A stretch of 64,000 bases of DNA from Pseudophaeobacter sp. EL27 (GCF_900313025.1 NZ_OMPQ01000013.1:1-64000); one strand, 5' to 3'; numbered from the stretch's first letter, positions 45,432-55,169 are shown. Notes: generated from the sequence alone by a model not told the origin. Numbers and translations are program-made.

Positions 45432-47243
45432 TTAGGCAACCGCCTGGTCATCTGCTTGCTGACGATGCCACAGATGCGCATAGCGACCCTCACGAGCCAG
45501 TAACTCGTCATGGCTGCCCTGCTCTACCACCTCGCCCTGCTCCAGCACCACGATGGTATCGGCCTCGGCCACAGTGGACAAACGATGTGCGATGGTCAGC
45601 ACTGTGCGCCCCTGAGCTGCGCGTTCCAGCGCATCTTTGATCTCCTGCTCGGTATCTGTGTCCAGCGCTGAGGTGGCCTCGTCCAGCAGCAGGATCGGTG
45701 GATTCTTCAGCAGGGTTCGGGCAATGCCCACCCGCTGCTTTTCACCGCCCGAAAGCTTCAGCCCACGTTCCCCGACCTGAGTGTCATAGCCCTCTGGCAG
45801 GCTGGTGATGAAATCATGGATCTGCGCATCCCGTGCCGCCTGCTCCACTGCGGCCTGATCGGCGCCTGCTTTGCCATAGGCGATGTTGTAGCGGATGGTA
45901 TCGTTGAAAAGCACCGTGTCCTGCGGCACCACGCCAATGGCGGCGTGCAGGCTCTCCTGTGTGACCTGGCGCACATCCTGGCCATCAATGGTCAGCGCCC
46001 CGCCGGTGACATCATAAAAGCGGAACAACAACCGCCCGATGGTGGATTTGCCCGATCCGGTGGAGCCCACAATGGCAACCGTTTGCCCCGCCCCCGCCAC
46101 CAGATCGACCCCTTTGAGGATCTCGCGGTCGCTGTCATAGCCAAAGCGCACATCCTTCAGCCGGATCTCCCCGCCAGTGACCTTCAGCGACTTGGCATCG
46201 CTGGCGTCAGAGACATCGGCTGGTTGCTCCAACAGATCAAACATCTCGCCCATATCCACCAGGCTTTGGCGGATTTCGCGATAGACCGTGCCCAGAAAAT
46301 TCAGCGGCACGGTAATCTGGATCATATAGGCGTTGACCATGACAAAATCGCCAACTGTCAGCTCCCCATTCTGCACCCCCATGGCCGCCATCACCATCAC
46401 GGACACCAACCCGGCGGTGATGAACAGGCTTTGACCAAAGTTCAAAAAGGCCAGGGAATAGGCGGTTTTGAGGGCCGCCTGCGCATAGGCCCGCATGGCG
46501 CCGTCATAACGCTCTGCCTCGCGCTTTTCCGCGCCAAAGTACTTTACGGTCTCATAGTTGAGCAGGCTGTCGATGGCCTTTTGATTGGCATCAGTGTCCT
46601 GCTTGTTCATCTCGCGGCGCAGTTTCACCCGCCATTCGGTGATGGCAAAGGTGAACCAGACATAGAGCCCGATGGTCACAACAACCGCCGCCAGATACCA
46701 GGCGTCAAACAGCACGGTCAGGACAATTGCCACCAGGGTCAGCTCCAGCACCAATGGGCCGATTGAGAACAGCATGAACCGCAGCAGGAACTCGACGCCC
46801 TTGACGCCCCGCTCAATGATCCGCGACAGGCCCCCAGTTTTGCGGGTGATGTGATAGCGCATCGACAGGCGGTGAATATGGGTAAAGGTCTCCAGCGCCA
46901 GATGGCGCAGGGCGCGTTGACCCACCGGGGCAAAGATCACATCCCGAAGCTGTTGAAACCCGGTGGTAAAGATCCGCGCCATACCATAGGCGATGGTCAG
47001 CCCAACCGCCCCCAGCGCCAGCGGCGGAACGCCCTCTGCCGCCAGGCTGTCTACCGCGCCTTTGTAGAGCATTGGCGTATAGACCGCGATCAGCTTGGCC
47101 AGCACCAGCACCGCGATGGCCAGCACCACTCGCTGTTTCACCCAGAGATGTTTGCTCGGCCACAGATAGGGCCCCATCCGGCGCAGGGTCCGCAGGCCAG
47201 AGCGACGCTCGTCACTGGCAATAGAAGTCTCGGCTGGGGGCAT
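45432..47243 (-). CDS. Atm1-type ABC half-transporter
   Basis: This 603-residue protein fuses a six-helix exporter domain (about 1-330) to an ATPase. Walker A is GSTGSGKST (about residue 393), with signature LSGGEKQRVGIAR, Walker B ILLLDEATSALD and the H-loop AHRLST. The N-terminal region with YTPMLYKGAVDSL and the pre-Walker FGYDSDREILKGVDL matches the Atm1/ABCB7 group, which exports glutathione-linked sulfur species or metal-glutathione complexes. It acts as a homodimer in the inner membrane. Confidence 0.9.
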   Translation of the reverse strand: MPPAETSIASDERRSGLRTLRRMGPYLWPSKHLWVKQRVVLAIAVLVLAKLIAVYTPMLYKGAVDSLAAEGVPPLALGAVGLTIAYGMARIFTTGFQQLRDVIFAPVGQRALRHLALETFTHIHRLSMRYHITRKTGGLSRIIERGVKGVEFLLRFMLFSIGPLVLELTLVAIVLTVLFDAWYLAAVVVTIGLYVWFTFAITEWRVKLRREMNKQDTDANQKAIDSLLNYETVKYFGAEKREAERYDGAMRAYAQAALKTAYSLAFLNFGQSLFITAGLVSVMVMAAMGVQNGELTVGDFVMVNAYMIQITVPLNFLGTVYREIRQSLVDMGEMFDLLEQPADVSDASDAKSLKVTGGEIRLKDVRFGYDSDREILKGVDLVAGAGQTVAIVGSTGSGKSTIGRLLFRFYDVTGGALTIDGQDVRQVTQESLHAAIGVVPQDTVLFNDTIRYNIAYGKAGADQAAVEQAARDAQIHDFITSLPEGYDTQVGERGLKLSGGEKQRVGIARTLLKNPPILLLDEATSALDTDTEQEIKDALERAAQGRTVLTIAHRLSTVAEADTIVVLEQGEVVEQGSHDELLAREGRYAHLWHRQQADDQAVA

Positions 47244-47311
47244 TTGTGGCGCTTTCCTGGCTCAATGCATGACAGATAGGGTGCCGCTGGTGCCACCACC
47301 AGTAGCCGCGG

Positions 47312-47340
47312 AAAAAACGTGCCCCGGTGAGGCGCGTTTT
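47312..47340 (-). terminator. Terminator of the LysM gene
   Basis: Arms AACGTGCC and GGCGCGTT (one G-U pair) with a 7-base loop. On the minus strand six T follow. It separates the LysM gene from the ABC transporter gene. Confidence 0.7.
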
Positions 47341-47357
47341 CCGTAATGGTTCATAGG

Positions 47358-49181
47358 TTATTCCGGAAGCGTAAAGACCTGGCCGGGGTAGATCAGATCC
47401 GGGTCGCGGATGGCGGAATTGTTGGCCTCAAAGACCCGCACGTAGAGATAGCCGCTGCCATATCGCTGTTGCGAGATCGCCCAGAGCGTATCCCCCTCCT
47501 GCACGGTCACGGCCCGCACCAATGGTGCGGCCTCCCCTGTTGCCCCTTCGGAGACGGGGGGCTGCAAGACCTCTGGGGCCTCCCGTTTGAACGGGGTTTC
47601 CAAGCGGCTCAGCACCTTGCCTGCGGTGTCTACCTCATCCAGGCGCAGGGTGTAGACACCAGGGGTCACTGCCTCCAGGCGCCCGCCCCAGCTGCCATTT
47701 TCGGCAGCGGCAAACTGCCCAGCAGGGGCATTGTCGAGATAGACCAGTACGTTAGAGGCCGCGCCAGCACGACCCGCCAATTGCACCTCGCCACTGTCCG
47801 AATAGCTGATGGTGTCCAGAACCACCTTGCCCTGAGGTTTTTGCGCGATGGGCTGCACCAAAGTCACCCCTTCGGCATCTGCACGCAGAACCGCAACCTG
47901 CGCAGGTTGGGGCTGGGGGGCCGGTTTGGTCTCGAGTTCTGTAACCTCCTCAGCCTGGCCCGGCGTGGTCGCCTCCGGTTCTGCCAAATCCGTTGTCGCA
48001 TCTGCCACAAGCGTGGTTTCCGGCGCGGCAAGCACAGCAGCAGGCGCAGTGGTCTCTGGTGCCACCGAGGCGACACCTTCAGGCACATTCGACAGTGGTG
48101 TTTCCGCCACCGCTTCAGACGCTGTGGTCAGCTCTGCGGCGCTCTCTGTTTCAGAAACCTGTGCTCCCGCGATCTCAGCTGCATCGCTGCTTTGCGGTTC
48201 TGCCTCAGCAATCACCTCTTCTGTGGGCATAGAAACGGCGGCATCACTGGTAGTACTGGCGAGCTGCACAGTGTCATCAGAGGATTTCTCTGCGTCAGGA
48301 CTGCCCGCCTCAGTGGTTGCGACCTCTTCTGAAGCTGAGGTTTCAGCTGTGTTCGGAGTTTCCACCTCCGAGGTCGCCTGCGCCAGATCCGTTGCCTCAG
48401 GCTGTGCAGAACTCGCCACGGGGGTTGCAGGCGCGACGATAAAACTACTGTCTGACAAACGAACCTGCCCTTCGGCGCTGGCCCGCAAAGAGATCACCCG
48501 GGCCTGGCGACTGGGGGACAGATCGGTGAAGGCCACAAAATCTCCGCCAGCGGGAACTTCAACCTGCTCGACCACCTCGCCATCCAGCAGCACCTCCACC
48601 AACACCCCTGCTGTTGCACGGCCCGCAATGACTGTTTCGCCTGTTGGTCCAACGCGCACCAAATCAAGCAGGGGCGCATCAAACAAGGGAGCCTCGGACG
48701 CGGTATCCTCTTCCTGCGGCACCGCCAGCGCTGCGACCTGAGCGGCCTCGCTGTCATCGACAGAACCATCGCTCGGGCTCGCTGCAGGCGCCGTCTCGGC
48801 AACGATCTCGCCCGCCTCTGCCTCGACTGCAGGCGTGTCACTGGTAGCGTCTGCCGCGACTTCCGGCTCCGAAGCGCTCGCACTTGGTGTCTCTTGTTGC
48901 GGCTCTACCTGAGTGTCCTCTTGCTGGGCCTGCACAACTGCTTCGGCTTGGCTTTCTACCGGGTCGGGTTCTTGCGAAACGCCTTGGATCACCTTTGGCG
49001 GATTGGCCGATGGGGAAATGGCAATGGTATTTGAAACCTCGTCGCGCGTCGCAGCGTCGCTTTCGTTTCCATCAAAAACGCCGAGCCAAGCCATGGTCGC
49101 CCCGCCAACCACGACAACCGTCGCAACAGCACCCCCCAGAGCCAAACCACTCAGCCCACCTGCTACACCTGTCCCAGCCAT
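47358..49181 (-). CDS. LysM-domain envelope protein with long acidic linker
   Basis: This 607-residue protein has one N-terminal helix (about 5-33) and a very long Ala/Glu/Ser/Thr/Val-rich disordered stretch (about 40-400). Two beta-rich repeats are recognisable: VIAGRATAGVLVEVLLDGEV with a following VPAGGDFVAF, and VQLAGRAGAASNVLVYLDN with GSWGGRLEAV. A C-terminal LysM domain (VTVQEGDTLWAISQQRYG) binds peptidoglycan. I infer an anchored periplasmic protein spanning to the cell wall. The start at 49181 is preferred; an upstream TTG-like start adds 25 residues. Confidence 0.85.
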   Translation of the reverse strand: MAGTGVAGGLSGLALGGAVATVVVVGGATMAWLGVFDGNESDAATRDEVSNTIAISPSANPPKVIQGVSQEPDPVESQAEAVVQAQQEDTQVEPQQETPSASASEPEVAADATSDTPAVEAEAGEIVAETAPAASPSDGSVDDSEAAQVAALAVPQEEDTASEAPLFDAPLLDLVRVGPTGETVIAGRATAGVLVEVLLDGEVVEQVEVPAGGDFVAFTDLSPSRQARVISLRASAEGQVRLSDSSFIVAPATPVASSAQPEATDLAQATSEVETPNTAETSASEEVATTEAGSPDAEKSSDDTVQLASTTSDAAVSMPTEEVIAEAEPQSSDAAEIAGAQVSETESAAELTTASEAVAETPLSNVPEGVASVAPETTAPAAVLAAPETTLVADATTDLAEPEATTPGQAEEVTELETKPAPQPQPAQVAVLRADAEGVTLVQPIAQKPQGKVVLDTISYSDSGEVQLAGRAGAASNVLVYLDNAPAGQFAAAENGSWGGRLEAVTPGVYTLRLDEVDTAGKVLSRLETPFKREAPEVLQPPVSEGATGEAAPLVRAVTVQEGDTLWAISQQRYGSGYLYVRVFEANNSAIRDPDLIYPGQVFTLPE

Positions 49182-49321
49182 CTTTTCCCTTCCTTCAGCG
49201 CCAGACGGGTTTCCCGTTGAAACCCCGCCATGCACCTGGTTGAGGCAGCCTATCAATCACGCTATCAAGGGTCAAAACAGCTTTTGTTCTTCTCCTTGAA
49301 ATCCCAGTGAAAGGCCCTCTC

Positions 49322-49864
49322 ATGAGCATAAAATCCGTCTGTGTGTATTGCGGATCCCGGTCTGGGGCAATGCCCGCCTATGAAAGCGCCGCCAAAAGCC
49401 TAGGCGTGATGCTTGCAGCACGCGGATTGCGACTGGTCTATGGTGCTGGTGATGTGGGGTTGATGGGCGTGGTGGCCCGCGCCACCCAGCAGGCCGGCGG
49501 CGAAACCTTTGGCGTTATCCCGGAACATCTGGTGAAACGGGAAGTGGGTAAATCGGATCTCAACACCTATGTGGTGACCGAGACCATGCATGAGCGCAAA
49601 AAGGTCATGCTCTATAACGCCGATGCAGTGGTAGTGCTGCCCGGCGGGCCAGGCTCGCTGGATGAGCTGTTTGAGGCCCTGACCTGGCGGCAACTGGGCC
49701 TGCATTCCAAACCCATCGTTATCCTGAACGTCGAAGGCTACTGGGACAAGCTGCGCGATCTGGTGGAACACATGTTGGCCCAGGGTTTTGCCGATGCCTC
49801 GCTGGGCGAGTTCCTGACCTGGGTCGAAACACCAGAGCAGGTACTTTTAGCCTTGGAGATCTAA
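49322..49864 (+). CDS. LOG-family protein (TIGR00730)
   Basis: This 180-residue cytosolic Rossmann-like protein matches the 'lonely guy' cytokinin-riboside-monophosphate phosphoribohydrolase family: SVCVYCGSRSG at the start, YGAGDVGLMG, and TMHERKKVM followed by LPGGPGSLDELFE. The family motif is PGGxGTxxE; here Thr is replaced by Ser. Bacterial members can cleave AMP or related nucleotides, and the natural role is unsettled. It is divergent from the LysM gene. Confidence 0.88.
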   Translation: MSIKSVCVYCGSRSGAMPAYESAAKSLGVMLAARGLRLVYGAGDVGLMGVVARATQQAGGETFGVIPEHLVKREVGKSDLNTYVVTETMHERKKVMLYNADAVVVLPGGPGSLDELFEALTWRQLGLHSKPIVILNVEGYWDKLRDLVEHMLAQGFADASLGEFLTWVETPEQVLLALEI

Positions 49865-49956
49865 ACCTTAACCGACCAAAGCGCATTCACTGAACACCAC
49901 GAGACACCCGGCTACTTAGTTCTCAAAGGCAAAACGCGGTATCAAAGCAAGAGTCA

Positions 49957-50967
49957 CTAATTACCGTGAGCTGCGATCAGCGCGTTGACTGTTTGCAAAG
50001 TGTTCTTAGCGGTATCGACCGCCTTCACGGTGACTTCTGCATTCGGTGCCGCCCCTCTCACAAGCACATCGTCCCATACGACCGAACAGCCCGTGTAGTT
50101 CTCATCATCCACCTTTGCGATGGCCTCAAGCTTTCTGCAAGCCCTGTTTACATTTTGCAACAGAGCCACGACCTGCCATTGCTCCAGCTTCCAATCGAGC
50201 CCAGCGGCAATGGCCGCTTTTGAAGTGGAATAGATGTCGTGGATTGGTCTTTGCGCCGTCACCTGCTCAAGACTTTCGTCTGCGGGCCGGTTGATCAGGT
50301 TAACAAAGCTCTTGGTTACAGGGCTGCAAGCCGGGATTACGTTGTTAGAGCATGAGCTCACGACTGACTGTCCAAAGACGATTGTAACGTCTCGGAAGGT
50401 GGCAAGATAATCCATCAAGATTGGTATAAGCCTGCGCGCCCCCAGCACTGCCCGCAGTATCTCAGAAGGATCCAGGGCAATAATACGTTTTACATTTGCC
50501 TTGATCTCAAGATTGTCAAAAGCCTGTTTCAAAGCATCCCCCAGAGAGTTTGCCACTTCAAAAGACAGGGATTCAAAATTCAGAGCCGTATTTGCATTAT
50601 CTTTCACAGTGTTCGCAGTGCAATCTATAGTGACCTCATCAGGTTTGGGGTCGCCAGAAACTGGCTTGGTAGGGAACTTGCACAAGGAAGCCGCCGCTTT
50701 CAATTTGGCGATGTTCCCATACAAAAGCTCTATTGCAGAAGATGATAGCTTTGCCTCGGTGCCGGTACGGGCGGTTTCAGCGACCAGCGGCGCAATCAGT
50801 GCCAGGCTAACCAAGTAGCGATTTACGCGCTGTTCCTGACCCTTGGCAAATAATGTGTTGCGGTCTGCCAGATAGCCCAGATTACCCCCAGGATACCCCA
50901 CCTCGCGTTCGATCAACGAGCAGGACGCCAAAGCAAAAAGCAAAATCAAACCAAAAGTGAAACGCAT
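49957..50967 (-). CDS. Unrecognised lipoprotein
   Basis: This 336-residue predicted lipoprotein has a signal ending LASC, with lipidated Cys16. The mature part is mainly helical, with five further cysteines after residue 90 (for example in LCKFPTK, TIDCTANTV, SSCSNNVIPACSP, NRACRKLE, TGCSVVW). Codon usage is less G+C-rich than its neighbours, which suggests a different history. No domain is recognised. It is monocistronic, with about 90 bases downstream to the LOG gene. Confidence 0.7.
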   Translation of the reverse strand: MRFTFGLILLFALASCSLIEREVGYPGGNLGYLADRNTLFAKGQEQRVNRYLVSLALIAPLVAETARTGTEAKLSSSAIELLYGNIAKLKAAASLCKFPTKPVSGDPKPDEVTIDCTANTVKDNANTALNFESLSFEVANSLGDALKQAFDNLEIKANVKRIIALDPSEILRAVLGARRLIPILMDYLATFRDVTIVFGQSVVSSCSNNVIPACSPVTKSFVNLINRPADESLEQVTAQRPIHDIYSTSKAAIAAGLDWKLEQWQVVALLQNVNRACRKLEAIAKVDDENYTGCSVVWDDVLVRGAAPNAEVTVKAVDTAKNTLQTVNALIAAHGN

Positions 50968-51100
50968 AAGAATCCCTCAATCAAAAGCAGATCTTACAAT
51001 TCTTGGTTGAAGTCCCCCCACACAGCAACTTATTTCCACCTCCAAAAGCCCTGCCATTTCCGGTTGGGCTTCATGGTTTTGAAAACTAACGAAACTTTAT

Positions 51101-52006
51101 TTAAGATCTTTCGGGCGTCTTTACAGCTTGAGCGTCTCTTGTCTCTTGATGTGATTTTTGCAAAGCACTGAGCGAAAAAATAATCACTGCCCCCCAGATC
51201 AAACCAAAGGCCGCGCCATGCCAAGGGGTGAACAGTTCCCCAAAAACCACTGTTGCCACAAGCGCTTGTAGTGTTGGATTAATGTATTGCAACACGCCAA
51301 TACTGCCCAGTGCCACACGCCGCGCGGCATAGCTGAACAGGATCAAGGGCGCGCCTGTCAGTGGTCCTGACAGCATCAAAAGCCCGGCATCCCGCCAGCT
51401 GCCCTGGATCCCACCACCACCGGTCAGTAAGATCACCAGAATTGCAATGGGAAACAGCAACCAGACTTCGGCGGTGACAGAGACCACCGGACCAATATCC
51501 AGCCCCTTCTTGACCACACCATAAATGGCAAAACTAAAGCCGAGCACCAGGGCAATCCAGGGCGCAACACCCAGACCATAGGTCAGCAGGGCAACGGCGA
51601 AGGTGGCAAGACCAATCGCCAAGCCCTGGGCTCGGCTCAAATGCTCGCCAAAGAACACCCGCCCCAAAACCACGCTTACCAGCGGGAAGATATAGTAACC
51701 CAGAGAGGACTCAGTCGCGCGTTCAATCTGAACCGAAGTGATGAATATGAACCAGTTCAGCGAGATCATCGCCGTGGCCAGCATCAGGACCCGCACCCGC
51801 CGCCACTGGGTGAGAGCTGCCACCAGCTGATCCACCCGCCCCTGCACAGCCAGGATACAGGCAAAGAACACCCCGGACCAAAGGATCCGATGAGAGAGGA
51901 CTTGCTCCGGCGGGATATGCGCCAGTAGCTTGTAAAAAATCCCCGAGAGCCCCCAGATCGTGCAGGTAACAATCATGGCAATAACGCCCTTGGTGCCCTC
52001 AGTCAT
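51101..52006 (-). CDS. rarD: RarD-type EamA-family transporter
   Basis: This roughly 301-residue inner-membrane protein has ten predicted helices in two EamA halves. RarD features are TCTIWGLSGIFYKLL near the start, SHRILWSGVFF, SLNWFIFITSVQ and LGSIGVLQYINPTLQ. Substrates are unknown; the family was first tied to chloramphenicol sensitivity. An upstream in-frame TTG at 52018 is possible. Confidence 0.9.
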   Translation of the reverse strand: MTEGTKGVIAMIVTCTIWGLSGIFYKLLAHIPPEQVLSHRILWSGVFFACILAVQGRVDQLVAALTQWRRVRVLMLATAMISLNWFIFITSVQIERATESSLGYYIFPLVSVVLGRVFFGEHLSRAQGLAIGLATFAVALLTYGLGVAPWIALVLGFSFAIYGVVKKGLDIGPVVSVTAEVWLLFPIAILVILLTGGGGIQGSWRDAGLLMLSGPLTGAPLILFSYAARRVALGSIGVLQYINPTLQALVATVVFGELFTPWHGAAFGLIWGAVIIFSLSALQKSHQETRDAQAVKTPERS

Positions 52007-52063
52007 CACTGAAGCCAATCAAAGCACCTGTTCTCATCCCGCACCTTTTTGTTTCTAAAACCA

Positions 52064-52093
52064 ACAACGCCCGGCCATCGGGCCGGGCGTTGT
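52064..52093 (-). terminator. Terminator of sodB
   Basis: ACAACGCCCGGCC and GGCCGGGCGTTGT form a perfect 13-bp stem with a 4-base loop, 26 bases past the sodB stop on the minus strand. Confidence 0.9.
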
Positions 52094-52119
52094 CAAAAGG
52101 ATTGCAAATCTGGAGAGGG

Positions 52120-52722
52120 TTAGCCCAGACGCGATGCAACGTTTTCCCAGTTCACCAGGTTGTCGAGGAAGTTCGACAGGTAGGCTGGGCGTTTGTTGCG
52201 GAAATCGATGTAGTAGGAGTGCTCCCATACGTCGCAGCCCAACAGCGCGGTCTGGTTAAAGCACAGTGGGTTTACACCGTTTTCGGTCTTGGTCACGGCC
52301 AGCGAGCCGTCAGCGTTTTTCACCAGCCAGGCCCAGCCAGAGCCAAACTGGCCAGCGCCAGCGGCAGAAAACTGCGATTTGAATTCGTCAACCGAGCCAA
52401 AGCTCTCAACCAGTGCTTTTTCCAGATCACCAGGCATGGCGGATGCGCCAGGGCCCATCATTTCCCAGAACTGGTTGTGGTTCCACAGCTGGGAGATGTT
52501 GTTGAAGATACCGTTCTGCGCCACAGAGGAGGCGTCATAGGTGCCTTTGATGATCTCTTCCAGCGACTTGCCGTCCCACTCGGTGCCGGCGATCAGCTTG
52601 TTGCCGTTGTCGACATAGGCTTTGTGGTGCAGGTCGTGGTGGTATTCCAGAGTTTCTGCGGACATGCCCTTGGCTGCCAGCGCGTCATGTGCATAAGGAA
52701 GATCGGGAAGTTCAAAAGCCAT
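52120..52722 (-). CDS. sodB: Superoxide dismutase, Fe type
   Basis: This 200-residue cytosolic enzyme converts superoxide to O2 and H2O2. Metal ligands are in LEYHHDLHHKAYVDN (first His), NHNQFWEMM and DVWEHSYYIDFRNKRPAYL (Asp and His). The iron form is judged from the overall length and the GSGWAWLVKN/AALLGC-type context; Mn or cambialistic use cannot be excluded. It is divergent from the FkbM gene. Confidence 0.95.
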   Translation of the reverse strand: MAFELPDLPYAHDALAAKGMSAETLEYHHDLHHKAYVDNGNKLIAGTEWDGKSLEEIIKGTYDASSVAQNGIFNNISQLWNHNQFWEMMGPGASAMPGDLEKALVESFGSVDEFKSQFSAAGAGQFGSGWAWLVKNADGSLAVTKTENGVNPLCFNQTALLGCDVWEHSYYIDFRNKRPAYLSNFLDNLVNWENVASRLG

Positions 52723-52846
52723 GATGGACCCCTGTCAAATTAGTGTTGCGTTCCTGTGCAGATACATGCGGCGCGGGGGGCAGCAGGTCAAGTACCAAGA
52801 CAATAAAACCGCGCATGTCTTATGTGCAAAAGTGAGGGAATTTGAG

Positions 52847-53623
52847 ATGATCGCAGAGACTTGGATCGCCGCGCGCAAAATGTTTTACCGCGCCCGAGGC
52901 CATTATGCGGGCTCTCTCAACAGCATTCCCTTTCGCCTCGACCCCTATCACTCCAAATTCTGGCGCAAGGCCTCTGCGGGAACCTGGGAGCCCGAGACCT
53001 TTGCGGTGCTGGACGAACATCTGGACGCGGATCACGACTATCTCGACATTGGGGCCTGGATTGGCCCCACCGTGTTATACGGCGCCAGCCTGGCCCGGCG
53101 GGTCTATTGTTTTGAGCCAGATCCGGTTGCTTTTCGCTACCTCGCCTGGAACCTTGAACTCAACGCGGTACAGAATGTCTCTGCCTTTTCAGCGGCGCTG
53201 AGCCAGGGGGTCGGCATCGCCCGCATGGCCTCCTTTGGCGGCGAGGCCGGCGACAGTATGACCAGCCTGCTCAACGATGGGGAGCATGGCTCTGATGTGA
53301 TCACCCTGGGCTGGGAGGATTTTGCCAAATCAGCGGATCTGAGCCGTGTCTCCCTGGTCAAAATGGATATTGAGGGGGCAGAGTTCGACGTGCTTCCCAG
53401 CCTGATCCCCTGGCTGAAAGAACACCGCCCTGCCCTCTATCTCTCCACTCATGCACCGTTCCTAGATCCGCAGATCCGCAAGCAGCGGATGCAAGAACTC
53501 GCCGACAGCCTGTCCTTCTACAGCACCTGCCTAGAGGACAATGGCCAGGCATCGGGGTTTGATACCCTCACACAAGAGCGCGCCTTAACCCGATTCCCGA
53601 CATTCTTGTTCAGTGACAAATAG
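52847..53623 (+). CDS. FkbM-family methyltransferase
   Basis: This 258-residue SAM-dependent O-methyltransferase-like protein has a Rossmann core with YLDIGAWIGPTVLYGA (motif I), VYCFEPDPVAF, and VSLVKMDIEGAEFDVLPSL, the FkbM hallmark. Targets are usually sugars or polyketides; none can be named. The ATG at 52847 has GAGGGA upstream; the earlier in-frame ATG at 52721 overlaps the sodB start and is unlikely. Confidence 0.85.
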   Translation: MIAETWIAARKMFYRARGHYAGSLNSIPFRLDPYHSKFWRKASAGTWEPETFAVLDEHLDADHDYLDIGAWIGPTVLYGASLARRVYCFEPDPVAFRYLAWNLELNAVQNVSAFSAALSQGVGIARMASFGGEAGDSMTSLLNDGEHGSDVITLGWEDFAKSADLSRVSLVKMDIEGAEFDVLPSLIPWLKEHRPALYLSTHAPFLDPQIRKQRMQELADSLSFYSTCLEDNGQASGFDTLTQERALTRFPTFLFSDK

Positions 53624-53648
53624 TTGACAGCAAGTGCCATTAGTCAGG

Positions 53649-54056
53649 CTATTTGCAAAATAGGGTTCCAGGGCCGTCCCGCGCCCCACCTGAAGGGATT
53701 GCGACCCACATCTGCCCTGCTTTTGTTTCAGGCTTGAAATCTACTCTGTAGCCAATCGACATGATGGTCCCTTCCGTGGTGCGCAGCCCAATCCTCCACT
53801 TGAAGCGCAGGGTCTCGTTATCTCTGCGTTTGAGCTTGACCGTCACAGGCCCCTCTTCCCCAGGCGTCTCCATCCCATGGTCAACCAGAACCGTCCCGTC
53901 TTCCTCGTTAATGGAGAACTTTATACCATAGGGGGTCCAGCCCCCCGTCCGCTTCGCTTCGATACGGCAATCATAGTCAAATTTCGCCTCCTGTGCGGCC
54001 TGAACCACTGAGCCGAATACAGCCAAGACCAGAGCTGCTGAAAGAAGTGCCTTCAC
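53649..54056 (-). CDS. Small secreted two-cysteine protein, tandem paralogue 1
   Basis: This 135-residue protein has a signal peptide (ending VVQA) and only two mature cysteines, Cys30 near the N-terminus (FDYDC) and Cys134 at the end (TLFCK). A central FKWRIG and alternating beta-strand patterns (VTVKLKRRD, YRVDFKP) lie between. The same layout recurs in the next three genes on this strand, so these are diverged paralogues, probably single disulfide-closed beta domains in the periplasm or outside. Function is unknown. It is last in the row and convergent with the FkbM gene. Confidence 0.7.
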   Translation of the reverse strand: MKALLSAALVLAVFGSVVQAAQEAKFDYDCRIEAKRTGGWTPYGIKFSINEEDGTVLVDHGMETPGEEGPVTVKLKRRDNETLRFKWRIGLRTTEGTIMSIGYRVDFKPETKAGQMWVAIPSGGARDGPGTLFCK

Positions 54057-54146
54057 GTGATATCCTTTTGGTGTTCATTCACTTCATGTTTCTCAAATCT
54101 TCGTTTTCATCCCAATCAGTTAGCCCTGAATTTTCAGTTGGTTTAT

Positions 54147-54560
54147 TCACGTGCCCCCAACCTTGGTACAGGTTCCTGCGCCGCGTGGAGACCGTACGCC
54201 GGGAAAACTCTCTGACAGAACCTGGAGCGAGACTTTCAAATTGCCCAGATTCAAAACAGCCCTGTAGCGATCATTGCTCAGTTCTGTGGCTTTTGCGGCC
54301 AGGGCGCGGCTAGGGGTCCAATCCAACAGGTAGGAATGACTGCTGCGCTGTTTCAGAACCACAGGCACTGGCCAGCTGTCCTCAGATATCCGAATCGAGA
54401 CGGTCTCGCGGTTTCCCTTAAATTGCACCGCTACCCGTTCTGGTATCCATCCGGCTTTGGTCACGGGCCTTAGGGTACAGATAAAACTATCTGCCGCAAC
54501 AGCGCTGCTGCCAAACAGGAAGATCGTCGAAAACAACAAACTGTTTACGTAATTCACCAT
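54147..54560 (-). CDS. Small secreted two-cysteine protein, tandem paralogue 2
   Basis: This 137-residue protein has a start at 54560, with GAGGATCTG before the ATG. A signal peptide ends AVAA. Cysteines lie at 28 (SFICTL) and 131 (GAGTC). It aligns clearly with paralogue 3: F-x-C, then GxxPxxVxxQFxxNR, a central LDW, the RAVLNLGNLKVSL strand and G-x-G-x-C. No catalytic residues stand out. Upstream in-frame starts are less likely. Confidence 0.7.
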   Translation of the reverse strand: MVNYVNSLLFSTIFLFGSSAVAADSFICTLRPVTKAGWIPERVAVQFKGNRETVSIRISEDSWPVPVVLKQRSSHSYLLDWTPSRALAAKATELSNDRYRAVLNLGNLKVSLQVLSESFPGVRSPRGAGTCTKVGGT

Positions 54561-54755
54561 CAGATCCTCAAGACACCCATTTTTCGCCAATGTGTTTCGA
54601 TAATATCAAATACTACTAAAGATTGAATTTAACAATAATCAAATTCGTCAGGGGTGAACGTTGCGGCAACTGCCTGATAAGAGGAAAAATTACATCCTTT
54701 CACGATACAGGTGACGCTCGCAATTTCGCTGGAATAGAGGCAAGTGACTCTCCTT

Positions 54756-55169
54756 CTAGGAAACCGGTCGACATTTTCCACTTCCACGCGCGTGATTGGC
54801 ATATCCACCCAGGTAGCCTGTGAACGTTGCTGTCATCTCATTGAGGTTCAGCCGCAGAATACTCTGTGAACTGGCAGTGGTATTGCCATTCACCGGCAGG
54901 TTTTCAATCCCCCAGGAAATTGTGTAGCGAGAAGCCCCGACCTCCTCCAACACAGCGGCAATTGGCTTGCCATAGACCTCGTGAATATGCCCATCATAGG
55001 CCAGAACGGACCCGCGGTTTTTGCCAAACTGGATAAGCACCTTTGGCGGCACCAGGCCAAATCTCGTATGCGCGGCCAATTCACACATGAAGCGTTCCGC
55101 GGCCTGCGTTTGGGTGCCAAGGCAAAGGCCTGCAACCAGGGCAAGGCCCAGGTTTCTGAGCTGTTTCAT
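54756..55169 (-). CDS. Small secreted two-cysteine protein, tandem paralogue 3
   Basis: This 137-residue protein has a signal peptide (MKQLRNLGLALVAGL, ending TQAA) with cysteines at 29 (RFMCEL) and 133 (GSGKC). The central TISW and LRLNLNEMTATFTG correspond to the same positions in paralogue 2. It starts 28 bases after the stop of paralogue 4 and is probably cotranscribed with it. A 195-base gap separates it from paralogue 2. Confidence 0.7.
   Translation of the reverse strand: MKQLRNLGLALVAGLCLGTQTQAAERFMCELAAHTRFGLVPPKVLIQFGKNRGSVLAYDGHIHEVYGKPIAAVLEEVGASRYTISWGIENLPVNGNTTASSQSILRLNLNEMTATFTGYLGGYANHARGSGKCRPVS

Noticed and set aside
47346-48332. 328-residue plus-strand frame over the LysM gene
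   Set aside because: Repetitive Ser/Ala/Arg translation from the low-complexity LysM linker read on the wrong strand.
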